Positions 11,174-20,441 of a stretch of 24,509 nt of DNA are shown here, one piece after another; position 1 is the first letter of the stretch; each line of letters begins with the position of its first letter. The notes under the pieces are model-generated. The model worked only from the letters and a program-made list of their open reading frames with translations, searched no databases and was not told the origin of the DNA. Made by a program: the position numbers and the translations under genes. Location: NCBI GenBank assembly GCA_043720715.1, contig JAYSSF010000024.1, forward strand, positions 1 through 24,509, given 5' to 3'. Source of the stretch: JAYSSF01 sp043720715 (GTDB lineage Bacteria; Patescibacteriota; Gracilibacteria; Absconditabacterales; Absconditicoccaceae).

Positions 11174-11204
11174 TTGATACTATATATTATATATATTTTG
11201 TCAA
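11174..11204 (-). promoter_or_regulatory. Promoter of the 1628-aa surface protein
   Basis: On the minus strand a consensus TTGACA (11204-11199) is followed by AT-rich DNA. A TAGTAT box lies at 16-bp spacing within TATAGTATCAA (11184-11174), a shortened form of the TATAnTATGTCAA motif. It lies about 50 bp before the start codon. Confidence 0.5.
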
Positions 11205-11219
11205 GTCATTTTAGAAAGA

Positions 11220-11387
11220 TTATTTAATATTGGCGGCAGGTCTCGTAGAGACCTTGATAGTCGAACTTTCTGTAGTCCCCGAGACTGTATTTCAGGTCTT
11301 TTTATTCTTTTGGGATAATAGCAAAGATGTCACCAATCAGATAATAATCAACAAAATCACTGGCACTAAATAGAATATCTTTTTCAT
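11220..11387 (-). CDS. 55-residue single-pass membrane peptide
   Basis: The ORF starts ATG (MKKIFYLVPVILLIIIGLV), ends TAA and uses two TGA glycine codons. Residues 1-25 form a signal peptide or membrane anchor: two lysines, then a strongly hydrophobic stretch ending LLLSQKNKK. Residues 26-55 are polar (Thr/Ser/Lys rich, ending RPAANIK) and would lie outside the cell if the segment is an N-in anchor. There is no lipobox cysteine. It starts 38 bp after the 1269-aa gene ends, with no terminator between, so the two are probably cotranscribed. Function is unknown. The lysine-lysine-hydrophobic N-terminus makes a chance ORF unlikely. Confidence 0.6.
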
Positions 11388-11425
11388 AAGCCAAAATATA
11401 AACATAATAAAAAGAAAACTCAATA

Positions 11426-14400
11426 TTAATTACCTAATGCTTGGGATAAATTTGAAATAGTAACTGTGGGGCTAATTTTTTGCTTAATAATCTCTGGATT
11501 TCACATTGGCCCATACCTACCAATCACTGCTGGTATTTTATCCTTTGCCGTAGTAGTAGTAGTAATTGGCTTAGGTCTTTGGCTATTAAAGATATCCTGA
11601 GAGGTATTTCATGTGACAGTTTGCTTTGTTGCCGCATCAATTGGTTTAGGTCTTGTGCCTTGGAAGATAACCTGATATGTGGTGCCACTCTTTACTTCTA
11701 CCTCATACACAATACCGCCCACAACTACGGTCACAATACCCGTTTTAGGATCAGTCTTTACTTCGACAAGATAGGTTTTGCCTGACTCAACTTTTACTAC
11801 CCATTCTTTATCATCTTGCTTAATAGTTACTAGAGTTTCAATTTTCATTGTTTCAATATCCACATGCGTTGTAATCTCTCCAGTAGTATCAGTTTTTCTC
11901 TCCTTTCTATTAACAATGATCTCTCTCGCCATCTGTCCGACTCCGGCAGCTACCCCTATCGAAGATCATCTCATATCCATTACTTTTTCTGAATAATCTT
12001 TTTTGGGAGTCTCTATAGTTTTCTTGGTGATTGTTATTTGTTCATCTGGCCTAGGGGAAGTATCTTTCTTTGGGGGAGAAAGTGACCAAATATCAATCTG
12101 ATGAATGTCAAGAGACTCATTCATACATTTATAATCAAAACCAAAGCCAATCACTCATGTCCGTTGTACCTTGGATCAATCTTTGAGGAGAATAGTGTAT
12201 GGGGCAATTCACTTTGCTTCCACAATAGACTGTTGGATCAACTGTGCAAGGTCTACATTACTTAGGTTCGATAATTTTGGGTATTGCTTAAAAGTCTCAA
12301 CAAAAAGTGGGGTTTGAGTAGTAATCTTATCCATAAAATAATTAATCACTTCGAAGTAGCTATCCCGATTTGTGGTAGTATCATTGATAGGGTAGGACGG
12401 ATAAACATAATCAGGATTTATATTAAATATCTCACTAACTTGTTCTGTATCATATCATGTATTAATTGCAAACGCTCTATCATTTACAGCCCTGGATACT
12501 CATACTATTGTTGTCCCTATGTTGTTTTTCATCTCAGTAAATGCTTTTTGTCTTAGTGCGACATACTGAGCTACAAATTTTGCTCATCTACCCTCCTTTT
12601 CTAATCTTGGTTTAAGTTTGTTGGTTCTATAGTTAAATAGTTTCTCTTGCATAGATTTTCATGGTGCATTAAGCACTTCCTTCTTTGAAATCTTATCTCA
12701 GGATTTAATTTTACCAAATGTATCACTCAGCGTCAACTGATTTCTTACATAAAGAAGCTGTTTATATAAGAACAAATCATCATCAGAAAATGTTAATCAT
12801 TTAAAGACTACAATCTCTAATATACTATTTTTAAGTCATTGTAAGAGTTTTGAGTTCAACTTGCCATTCTGATACACATTGTCCATTTGGGGCTTAAAGT
12901 GTGTTTGTAATCTTCAGTCATTTTTATGAAGAATCCAAGTATTCTCAGATATTCAATCAACTCATCCAGGTTTATCTAACATCACAAACTCAAATTTCTG
13001 TGTCTCAGACTTAATTCGGTCTTTTTTCTCGACAGAATCCTCTCTCGAGGGAGCATAAGATATAGTAATTGATGAAATCTTAGCAGCATCTGTATTATGA
13101 GATATGGTAATCGTCTTGGATGCATCATCAATAGTAATAATATCTCCACCAGTAATCTTCTTTATCATATCACTTGTATCTGGATCACTATACTCTACTG
13201 TATATCATTTGGGCGCTTCATAAGAAATCTGTCCCGTCGCTGAATCAACTACAAGTCAATCAAAATAGTGCTCTAGTAATGTCACTTTAGCACTATATAA
13301 GTCTTTCGAGGTAGTGATAGATTTCATATCATCCTTACTAGTGATAGACTGGGATGTTGTGACAGCTGTATTAATCTTTGCTGATCATATCCCCATCCAA
13401 AGGATACTTGGAGCAATGGTAACTCATCAACTCGCAATCGCAGCAGCAATCTCTGCCCATGACACAATAATACCACCAAAACTGACCTTTCTCGTATCTT
13501 GTCTACGTTCGGTGCTGATGTTTCTAATAAGTGGTTGTGTCAAACCTCTTGCAATCGCATCATCAATCTGTCATTTATCAAGATCAGTAAGTTGATCTTT
13601 TTGTAGCAAATTAGACAATGAAGATAAGCCAGAGACTTTAATCATCTGATCTAATCTCGTAGCCATATCGGTTCTCGTATTAGCATCAAATCCATCTTTC
13701 AATTTCGCTAACTTAGTAGCAAAAGAGCCACTATCAAATGCTGTTGATTTATTTTCTATAAAATAATTAGCCAGAGTCTTGGTTAAGACATGATCCATAC
13801 GATGGACAAAGCCATTGATACCGCCCATTTTGTCAAGCGACACTCATACATATGCTCACTTTGTGATTCCATTCCCCTTGATATCTGCTCACACGCCCAC
13901 ACCAGTTACAAGATTTACTTGTGCTTTACCAGATTCTTCAGATTTATTGAGCTTAGGAGACCAGTTGAGTCATAGTGCTGCACCAGTAGTAAATCATCAT
14001 TGTACAAATCATAGCACACCAGTGAGTGATGTTGATAATGATTTATAAATCTGTTGAGACACTCATGTATAAATTGAGCCACCACCAGCCACTATCTTAC
14101 CATCTGCAAGACCTACTCATGCGCCAGCACCTACAAATCACTGCATCGTACGAGTAAGTTGTAATCCATATTGTGCTCACAGACTCAAAAGATGTGTAAC
14201 TTGTTTGTCTGGGGTTGTGGTAATCTTTGGTGTGCCATCAGTATTTATATCTACTACAGGTTTTGAAAATCTCGATAGATCGTTGGAGTTATCGTTAATG
14301 ATAGTAAGACTACCATCTTTATTCACTTTTATCTCCTTAATAATTGTCTCTGTCACAGTCTCATACGACGTATTAGTAGCAGTAATAAGCTTGTCTTGAA

Positions 14401-15235
14401 TGTATCACAAAAACAGTCATTGCAAGTGAAGCGCATGACTTACTTTCTCGGCTTTTTGATCAAGAATTTGTAATAATTGAGCCTTCTGACTTTGATCAAG
14501 TGTCGTATCACCATTGATTTTATCAGTCAGAACCTTGATGTCTTTTTTTGAAAGACTTGGATTCTTATCTACAAAATCTTGTGATTGTAATCCAACTTGA
14601 TTTTTGTTGGTCTCTACAAATCTCTGGAATCATGCTTGATAGACTCATAACTGTTCAGGGGAGAGTGTAACAATCTTTGTATTATTAACTTTATCAATTA
14701 TGGCATCACTTGATTTTGGCAAATCTACCTTACTAACATCATTTACTCCATCTCTGAGAATATTTTGAATTCTACCGGAAAACATACGAACCAATTGAAA
14801 CCAATTCTTTTGGATTTCAGATCTATTTGTCATTTTCTCACCCAATTTTGCAAGAGTATTTTGTGTAAGAGAAATTTTGGCATCCGTATATACATTATTA
14901 TAAAGTGATACAATATTTTTAACAAAGTCTTCTTCCTTAATATCCTCTTTGATCGTCAATAAGAGCGTACCCAGTGCATGTGATCCACCAAATTCCAACA
15001 TATCAGTAGCTCTCATCTGACGATATTTATGAAATTGGAAGAACTTTGCTGATCACTCAAATATGTTGAGGATATTATCATCATCAATTAGGAATTCAAT
15101 CTCTTTGAGCTTTTCATCAGCAAGATCTGTAAGCTGCTTACCTGTCTCCAGCTTTAGTTTTTCCTCTGTCGAAGCATTTTTCTCCTTCTTTCTCTCGATA
15201 GGAGTACGATCAAACTTAGTTTTTTCTTCAGCCAT
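11426..15235 (-). CDS. 1269-aa protein of unknown function with porin-like glycine-rich segment
   Basis: A single ORF of 1270 codons with TGA as Gly; all supporting fragments share one frame. There is no signal peptide: the N-terminus (MAEEKTKFDRTPIERKKEKN) is highly charged and coiled. Residues about 60-340 are mostly helical. Residues about 353-465 alternate small and hydrophobic residues with short turns (GFVGAGAGVGLADGK, GVLGFVQGGFTTGAALGLNW, VTGVGVGADIKG, GAYVGVSLDKMGG), the look of transmembrane beta-hairpins. A hydrophobic stretch follows at about 579-615 (IVSWAEIAAAIASGLVTIAP). The C-terminal third holds mixed helical and beta regions, including VVVGGIVYEVEVKSGTTYQV. I recognise no family. 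It may be an effector, pore-forming or cell-envelope protein. The promoter-like motif at 15331-15343 lies 96 bp upstream, and the 55-aa membrane peptide follows. Confidence 0.8.
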
Positions 15236-15330
15236 AATAGTATATAATTACAATATAAAATTTATTACTATAATCATATTTGTTTATCCGTCAATCGTCA
15301 AACTATACCTATATCCAACACCATTAAGAG

Positions 15331-15343
15331 TTGACATAGTGTA
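15331..15343 (-). promoter_or_regulatory. Promoter-like motif TACACTATGTCAA
   Basis: On the minus strand TACACTATGTCAA lies 96 bp before the 1269-aa gene. It differs at one base from the copy at 458-470. It sits immediately downstream of the pyrophosphatase terminator, as expected for the promoter of the next unit. Confidence 0.5.
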
Positions 15344-15370
15344 TTAAATATAAAAAAGAAATTTTTGTAA

Positions 15371-15397
15371 CAAAAAAACCCAACATAGCTGTCAGGT
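15371..15397 (-). terminator. Intrinsic terminator of the pyrophosphatase gene
   Basis: On the minus strand ACCTGAC and GTTGGGT pair (with G-U pairs) around loop AGCTAT (stem 15391-15397 with 15378-15384), followed by seven T. It has the same design as the terminator at 1611-1641. Confidence 0.85.
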
Positions 15398-15413
15398 CTG
15401 TTATTCTGAGTTT

Positions 15414-15440
15414 GTCATCTTGAGCGATAGCAAAAGATCC
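15414..15440. repeat. Dispersed short repeat after stop codon (copy 2)
   Basis: GTCATCTTGAGCGATAGC followed by AAAAGATCC resembles the copy at 1657-1683. It lies between the pyrophosphatase stop codon and its terminator. The general form (GTCATCCTGAG...GAAGGATC) is a short repeat seen widely in bacterial intergenic DNA. Confidence 0.5.
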
Positions 15441-15445
15441 AATAA

Positions 15446-16033
15446 TTAATCATCAAACTTAGGCAAATATTCTGTTACATATCTCACTTCACATTCTTCA
15501 ATGATCTTCACAGCTTCATCAGCATCAAAGAATCATAATGGCTTGCATGTGCCAGGTTTCTTAAGATGCTTATAAAACTCAAAGTAGTGTTCAAGCTCTT
15601 TAGTCCAATGTGACCCTAAATCTTGATACGAAGTAATATGGTCCATACGCTTATCATCAGCAAGCACGGTAATCACCTTATCATCACGCTCTCCACCATC
15701 TTCAAACTTCATAATTCCGATCACACGCAACTCTGCAAGCGTCCCAGGGATCAATGCCTCAGTCACACCAGCGACCACCACATCAAGCAAGTCACTATCG
15801 TCATCCCATGTCTGGGGGATGAGACCATATGTAATCGGATAGGCCATGGACGAATATCACACACGATCGAGTTTTAGCACACCAGCTTCGGTAATATACT
15901 CATATTTATTGATCGTATATGGCGTAATCTCAATTAGTCAGTTGATAATCTTCTTATCCTTATCAGCAAAAGCTGGCAACACATGTTGCAGATTGAGTAC
16001 ATATTTGCTTGGTTTGTGGTCAATATTAGCCAT
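15446..16033 (-). CDS. ppa: Inorganic pyrophosphatase, family I
   Basis: A 195-aa cytoplasmic enzyme hydrolysing pyrophosphate to two phosphates, which drives biosynthetic reactions. Family landmarks: an N-terminal segment that includes EITPYTINKYEY, then YPITYGLIPQTW (the YGfiPqT motif), DDDSDLLDVVV (family signature D-x-D-P-x-D with Leu where Pro is usual, aspartates kept) and EDGGERDDKVITVLADD (metal-binding region). It ends TEYLPKFDD. It is slightly longer than the 175-aa E. coli enzyme. It starts at ATG 16031-16033 without a strong Shine-Dalgarno, is divergent from the gene at 16200, and is followed by its own terminator. Identification is firm; the Pro-to-Leu change is the one unusual point. 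Confidence 0.93.
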
Positions 16034-16164
16034 AATAACAATATAATAATAAAAAAGTCTAAGTAATAACGAATACCCGACTAAGGTAAACTCTTCTTAG
16101 AGACTAGACCTCCTTCATATTCATCTCACATTGATTTTCAAGCTCTCATCACTATTATTATATC

Positions 16165-16189
16165 TAGCTTCTTAGCTTCTTAGCTTTCT
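16165..16189 (+). repeat. Tandem 8-bp repeat upstream of the DUF177-like gene
   Basis: TAGCTTCT occurs twice in tandem (16165-16180) and a third, lengthened copy follows (TAGCTTTCT), ending about 10 bp before the ATG at 16200. TATTATAT just upstream could be a -10 box. The repeats occupy the place of the ribosome-binding site and contain no Shine-Dalgarno. Confidence 0.4.
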
Positions 16190-16199
16190 AACTCTAACA

Positions 16200-16679
16200 A
16201 TGTTTTCACGAACCATCAAAGTCGGAGACCTCCTTACTAAACCAGGATCAGAAGACATCATCAACCGAACCAGTCAGCCGATTGATACTATCCCCAATAT
16301 CACAGATGATAAACTTGATCTGCGTTTCAAGATCACATCAGTCAATCATAACGAAGTCTGGATCACGATCCTATGACTCAAGGCAGCATTCCACGAGACC
16401 TGTGACTATAGCGCAGTAGAATTTATCCGTCCACTTCAGATTACTCAGGAGGACAACGAAGTACTTAGGTTTGCTATACCTAGTAATAACAAAAATACCA
16501 CACCCGAAGACGATGAGGTTTATCCGATCAACAGCAGAGATAATACGATCCAGTTTCTCGAGCCACTCACACAACTCATCAAGCTCTATGAACCCGTCAG
16601 CATGATCGCTCCATGACATGTATTTCCTGAAACTAATGATGAAGACGACATCGAGGTAAGTAATATTATTTTTAAGTAG
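16200..16679 (+). CDS. Possible DUF177/YceD-like protein
   Basis: A 159-aa acidic cytoplasmic protein with two TGA glycine codons and a TAG stop. Its layout resembles DUF177/YceD proteins, which are linked to 23S rRNA accumulation. An N-terminal beta region with FKITSVNHNEVWITI precedes a middle segment HETCDYSAVEFIRPLQI, where family members carry a cysteine motif ahead of the beta-barrel. An acidic stretch (EDDEVYPIN) and an amphipathic helix (FLEPLTQLIKLYEPVSMIAPGH) follow, similar to the conserved C-terminal helix. DUF177 genes usually precede rpmF (bL32). No rpmF is present here, and only one of the usual cysteines is seen. The assignment rests on resemblance and is tentative. Confidence 0.5.
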
Positions 16680-16708
16680 AACACTCAAAAAAACCCACTT
16701 GAGCACTC

Positions 16709-16750
16709 GTCATTGCGAGGAGTAAGGCACGAAGCAACGCGGCGACCAAA
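16709..16750. repeat. Common intergenic repeat of the CGTCATTGCGAGGAG type
   Basis: CGTCATTGCGAGGAG, then CACGAAGCAACGCGGCGACC, matches in form a short repeat widespread in intergenic DNA of many bacteria (GTCATTGCGAGGAGC...GAAGCAATC). It is more GC-rich than its surroundings and lies between two convergent genes. CTCG and CGAG can pair around its start. The minus strand has a seven-T run at 16687-16693 that could serve as the terminator of the metalloprotease gene. Confidence 0.4.
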
Positions 16751-16794
16751 GAAAGTGCTTTAGTGCAATCCAGTAAATTATCTATATAAAGATC

Positions 16795-16890
16795 CTATCT
16801 TTTCATCGGAGGATTAGCAAAACTCAGCTCCTTAATCGTCTCAATCTCACCAAACCATCACACTCCACTCACTTTTCATAACGTCTCATG
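16795..16890 (-). pseudogene. In-frame 31-codon extension beyond the metalloprotease TAA
   Basis: Past the TAA that ends the metalloprotease, the same frame stays open for 31 codons to a TAG at 16795-16797. It encodes protein-like sequence (KVSGVGWFGEIETIKELSF, ending ANPPMKR). No start codon or ribosome-binding site is evident for it alone. It could be the severed C-terminus of the metalloprotease, or a chance open frame. Confidence 0.35.
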
Positions 16891-17991
16891 TTACATCCTC
16901 GTCGTATCCCAAACCCTGACATCAATATCCAGCACAGTCAAGTCAGTAGGATTGAAGTTCGCTGATAGGTACTTGGCCTGATAGAGGTCGTTAAAATAAT
17001 CATATTTACGCTGCAGGATCATGCTTGTACTCGCTAAATATGCAAATACTTCACGATGATATTGGTACATATTATGACACTCGGCAAAATCCTCAAATGG
17101 ATTGGTCATGCCATATCCACTGACAAAATCCAGTGATATCATATTACCGCGCATCGTATCCTCATTACTCCGAGATATGGCATAAAAAGCCAATGAACGA
17201 TCATCTACCGCAAATTTAGCCTTGCCAAACTCCGTATAATTGGGATCGATTTGTCTCGAACTACCAGCAACAACTCATAGGTCAACTACGTGACCCATCT
17301 CATGGGCCAACACCTGGAGAAACTCTTTATTGTTCCTCATCTGATAGGTATTAAGCACCATGAGTTTTGCATTGGCATATCATCTTTTATTTTTGGTATA
17401 ATTATTGATCGTTAGATTACGCAGAGTTACCAGCGGATCATATCAGAAATTAGTCAATTTATTGATCATATATACTACCATCAACTGATAGGAGAACTTC
17501 TGCTTTGCTGTATATTGACCATCTAAGTTTGTAATATCACATGAGGATTGATATGTCTGACACAACTGGGTGAGTCTCTCACGATAATCGTCTCCCGCCA
17601 CCTCATGATTTGTCTGCCCATCACTGGATAAAACTTCTTTGACCATTTGATCCAGGTTCTGTTGTTCTGACTTATTGTCTACTACTCTAGTATCTTTTGC
17701 TCAAATTTCAATAGTCTGAGAACCAGTCACAAGGTTTTCATATTGTGAATTTGGATTTATTGATTGTGAATTGTTTGGTTTAAATTCCGGCAACTGTTCC
17801 ACGATCACCATATTATCTTCAATCTGCTGTAGTACTTCCTCTACACTCGCATCGGGATTAATGGTTCCTGACTGAATCGTGTCTACCTTATGTTGCGACT
17901 GCAGCCACTCTAAACCCCCAAATGCCACTCACGCTACAATAAGCACAGTGACAAGTCGACGTCAGATATGAATATTTACTCACTCGGTCAT
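16891..17991 (-). CDS. Membrane-anchored zinc metalloprotease (HEMGH)
   Basis: A 366-aa protein. The N-terminus (MTEGVNIHIGRRLVTVLIVAGVAF) is a signal anchor, followed by a Ser/Asn/Gln-rich stalk (about 35-160) and a catalytic domain. VLAHEMGHVVDLG carries the zinc motif His230-Glu231-x-x-His234. GMTNPFEDFAECH about 66 residues later supplies a likely third ligand (Glu300 or Glu304). HExxH with a downstream EDFAE resembles gluzincin-like secreted peptidases of the ATLF/Pro-Pro endopeptidase kind, but I cannot place it in a named family. Five cysteines or fewer suggest few disulfides. It would act outside the membrane on surface or host proteins. Its start overlaps the end of the 74-aa membrane protein by 16 bp, implying translational coupling. 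The frame continues open after the TAA for 31 codons, so the protein may be truncated. Confidence 0.85.
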
Positions 17992-18200
17992 AGTAGTTTA
18001 TTCAAAATGGTAGTAAGCGCATTGAGTGGCAACATTGATAATTGTTGTACTGATTCTGCGGTAGAGTTGATCTGCTTCATCAAACGATTAAATTTCGCAC
18101 TCAAGACGATCAGATACATCAACACAATCAAAGCCAAAATCGATATAATGGCGCCGAAGATTGTTGTGATGTTCTGAGAGATGGTCAAAAGCTGTTCCAT
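17976..18200 (-). CDS. 74-aa single-pass membrane protein
   Basis: It begins MEQLLTISQNITTIFGAI and has one hydrophobic segment (about 14-37, IISILALIVLMYLIVLSA). An amphipathic, probably coiled segment follows (KFNRLMKQINSTAESVQQLS), and the protein ends NKLLGPSE. Reading TGA as Gly extends it four residues to a TAA, so it overlaps the metalloprotease start by 16 bp. A longer upstream frame exists but runs into the divergent gene, so ATG 18198-18200 is preferred. No family recognised. Overlap and shared membrane location suggest a partner or chaperone of the protease, which is inference. Confidence 0.7.
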
Positions 18201-18250
18201 AGTAGAAATTAGGACTAATAAAAGTATTGGGTTTTCCAAAAAAATCAAAG

Positions 18251-18293
18251 CTAATAACTTGAAACTACGACTGCTATTGATACAAGTTATTAG
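18251..18293. promoter_or_regulatory. Perfect 11-bp inverted repeat in divergent promoter region
   Basis: CTAATAACTTG (18251-18261) and CAAGTTATTAG (18283-18293) are exact reverse complements separated by 21 bp, giving 32 bp centre to centre, about three helical turns. The site lies between the divergent starts at 18200 (minus) and 18345 (plus). Its right arm touches a TATACT box at 18294-18299 region, and a second TATACT follows near 18304. This fits an operator bound by a dimeric or looping regulator; an RNA hairpin is the alternative. Confidence 0.55.
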
Positions 18294-18344
18294 TATACTC
18301 AGACTATACTCGTTTGTCAAACTTTTGCAAATTCTTTTGTCACG

Positions 18345-19034
18345 ATGATCAACTACTTTACCCAATGCACCATCTGCCACCAAGCAGGCCATGTACTTTG
18401 TCCCGACTGCCAAAGACATCTCAATGTATATGAGGAGACATCTGACCTCCATGAGTTAGCTGGTCTATGATGATTGGTGATTGGACGACACTATGATCGT
18501 ATCATCAAACATCTCGTCCATCGTCTCAAATATGGTAGAGGCAAGGCAATTGCCAAAATCTTGTGATCCAAGCTCGCAACACTCATCCACACCACCGACT
18601 TAATCCAGCAAATTAAAATCCACCCATGACAAGTCATCGTCACTACAGTTCCGACTCATCGAGTCAAGAGATATTTTACCAGATGATACAACCAAGCAGA
18701 ACTCTTGGCAAGATCAATCGCATCATCTCTCGACCTCCCATACTCTCCACTCCTGTACAAATCTCGCCGAACTACCAGTCAGGTCAAGATTCGTAACAGA
18801 TCTGATAGACTCACCAACGTCCTCAACTCATTCGGCTCCTCTAAGAGTTTTCAAAGTACTCCCTTGATAAAGCACTCTAGCGAGCATAAAGGTGGTGGTG
18901 AGGCCGGAGGGATTATTATCCTCGTCGATGACATCATCACCACTTGAGCCACCATCAGTGAGTGTACTCGCATCCTTCACGACCACTATCCATATAGTCA
19001 AGTCCGATGAGTTTGTATTGCAAGAAATAGATAA
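18345..19034 (+). CDS. comFC: ComF family phosphoribosyltransferase-like protein
   Basis: A 229-aa protein. An N-terminal zinc-finger-like motif has four cysteines (CTIC at 8-11, CPDC at 19-22). A middle region has LVHRLKYGRGKAIAKIL and VPTHRVKRYFTRGYNQAELLAR, both typical of ComFC. The C-terminal PRPP-binding loop is IILVDDIITTGATISEC. The loop's central Gly is TGA, which firmly supports table 25. ComFC is needed for natural DNA uptake in many bacteria, probably in handling incoming single strands; ComF-like proteins also occur in non-competent cells. No ComFA helicase is nearby. A Ser/Lys-rich insertion (about 160-190, SSKSFQSTPLIKHSSEHKGG) precedes the PRPP loop. It is the first gene of the plus-strand operon, 18 bp before the next gene. 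Confidence 0.88.
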
Positions 19035-19052
19035 ATCACTATTCTCAATCCA

Positions 19053-20432
19053 ATGAACAATAATCATAAATATCAACACAGCAAAAGCCCATCTCGAAAC
19101 ATTTCCTCGTTATTTAAAATCAAGTCTCTCTTAATATTTTTGTACCTTCTCAGGTATTCACTGTTATTCTCCTTAATTCTTGTCCTTTTTCTGCAAAACT
19201 CATCTCAGGCGGTCTGGATATCCAAGAATGATTTTATGCAACAATACAGCACTAAGTTTGTCAATGACTTCCCTGATGATAATCTGAGTCGTCGTACGGT
19301 CATGAAACACCGATGCGATTCAGTCACCGACCCTTCCATTCCCAAAAACCTCATTACTCCTTGAACATCCAAAAAAGATAGTATCGAATGATTTGTTTAT
19401 GCATCATGAATCTACACCTCACCACGTCAGTCAGTGCTCGCATATCTGATCTGTGCTCCATTTTTGGACGGGATCAAAATCAAGGATAGATTTGATAAAC
19501 AACTTATCACCTATGTGCCCAGTATAAACGAAGCCACATATACCAAGATTCTCACCAAAGAATGATTAAAATGATGCCCCATCATCACTCAATCCAATAA
19601 TCTTAATGATTGTAATCTTATGGATGTAACAAATAAAATCGTAGCTACTACGCTCAACGATCTCACTAATATCCGCCATAGTGCATCACGATGATACATG
19701 GGCATAAGCAAAAAAAATGATACAAAAGACGCATGATATTTTATATCTCAACGCTTCACTCTCGCCCCATGAGAGAAGACTGAAGATCGTATCAAAAGCC
19801 TCAACGCTGGATTATGTAATACGGCCGAGACTCCATATTTTGGAGAAAAGCAATCGGAACGATGTGGATTCCCCACAACCTATGCCCTCATTGTCAATAA
19901 TGCAAAAATAGGGCAAGAAATCATCAAAAAAACTATCATCCTCGACGGAGAAAAGCTCCTACAATATGAATGCGGAAATCCCGATAATGGAGGTGATCTA
20001 CTATGATGTGGCATCAACAACCACTTAAACACCCAGTCCTACAACAATATGATCTACAATGAGCTTTGGTTCTATAACCAATTCCTCGCGATGTACGAAT
20101 CCACAGCATCACTAAGTAGCGCGTTTCTTGTAGGCAACCAGATCGGCTTAGGCAAAGAGTGACAGGATCAACTCCTCAATCAGATCAGACTCCAAAGCCA
20201 ATATCAATCGTCTCTTATCACCAATGCAGCACAAGTCAGCATCAATCTCATTAGCCAATTTGAAGCAGCATATCCACTCCATATCTGATTTCTAACAGCC
20301 AGCGAAAAAACAGCTAGTGCGGTACAATATTACTTCAAACCACAACAAGATAATATCAAATTTTGGATGATAGATCGTCTCAATACACAGATCAAAGATA
20401 CTACTGCCAAAGGCACTACTACACAATCTTAA
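19053..20432 (+). CDS. Unknown 459-aa membrane-anchored protein
   Basis: The basic N-terminus (MNNNHKYQHSKSPSRN) leads into one hydrophobic segment (about 26-50, LLIFLYLLRYSLLFSLILVLFLQ), so the rest should be outside the membrane. The ectodomain contains scattered cysteines (KHRCDS, LICAPF, GCPII, DCNLM, LCNTAE, ERCGFP, YECGNP, LGCGIN), suggesting several disulfides. A helical C-terminal region (about 330-440) follows, with LWFYNQFLAMYES and YYFKPQQDNIKFW. TGA encodes many glycines. I recognise no family. It lies between comFC (18 bp upstream) and the PrsW-like gene (9 bp downstream), so the three are probably one operon. It could be a substrate or partner of the protease. Confidence 0.75.
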
Positions 20433-20441
20433 TCAGAACTC

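Noticed and set aside
11226..11290. GGTCTC/GAGACC hairpin considered as a terminator
   Set aside because: It lies inside the 55-aa ORF and has no T-run.
16371..16706. A 111-codon minus-strand open frame opposite the DUF177-like gene
   Set aside because: The plus-strand frame has a better start, balanced composition and a family resemblance; the minus frame runs past the plus gene's end without a plausible start signal.
17988..18452. A 154-aa reading of the small membrane protein starting at 18452
   Set aside because: Its first 84 residues overlap the divergent ComF-like gene and the inverted repeat; the ATG at 18200 gives a coherent membrane protein.
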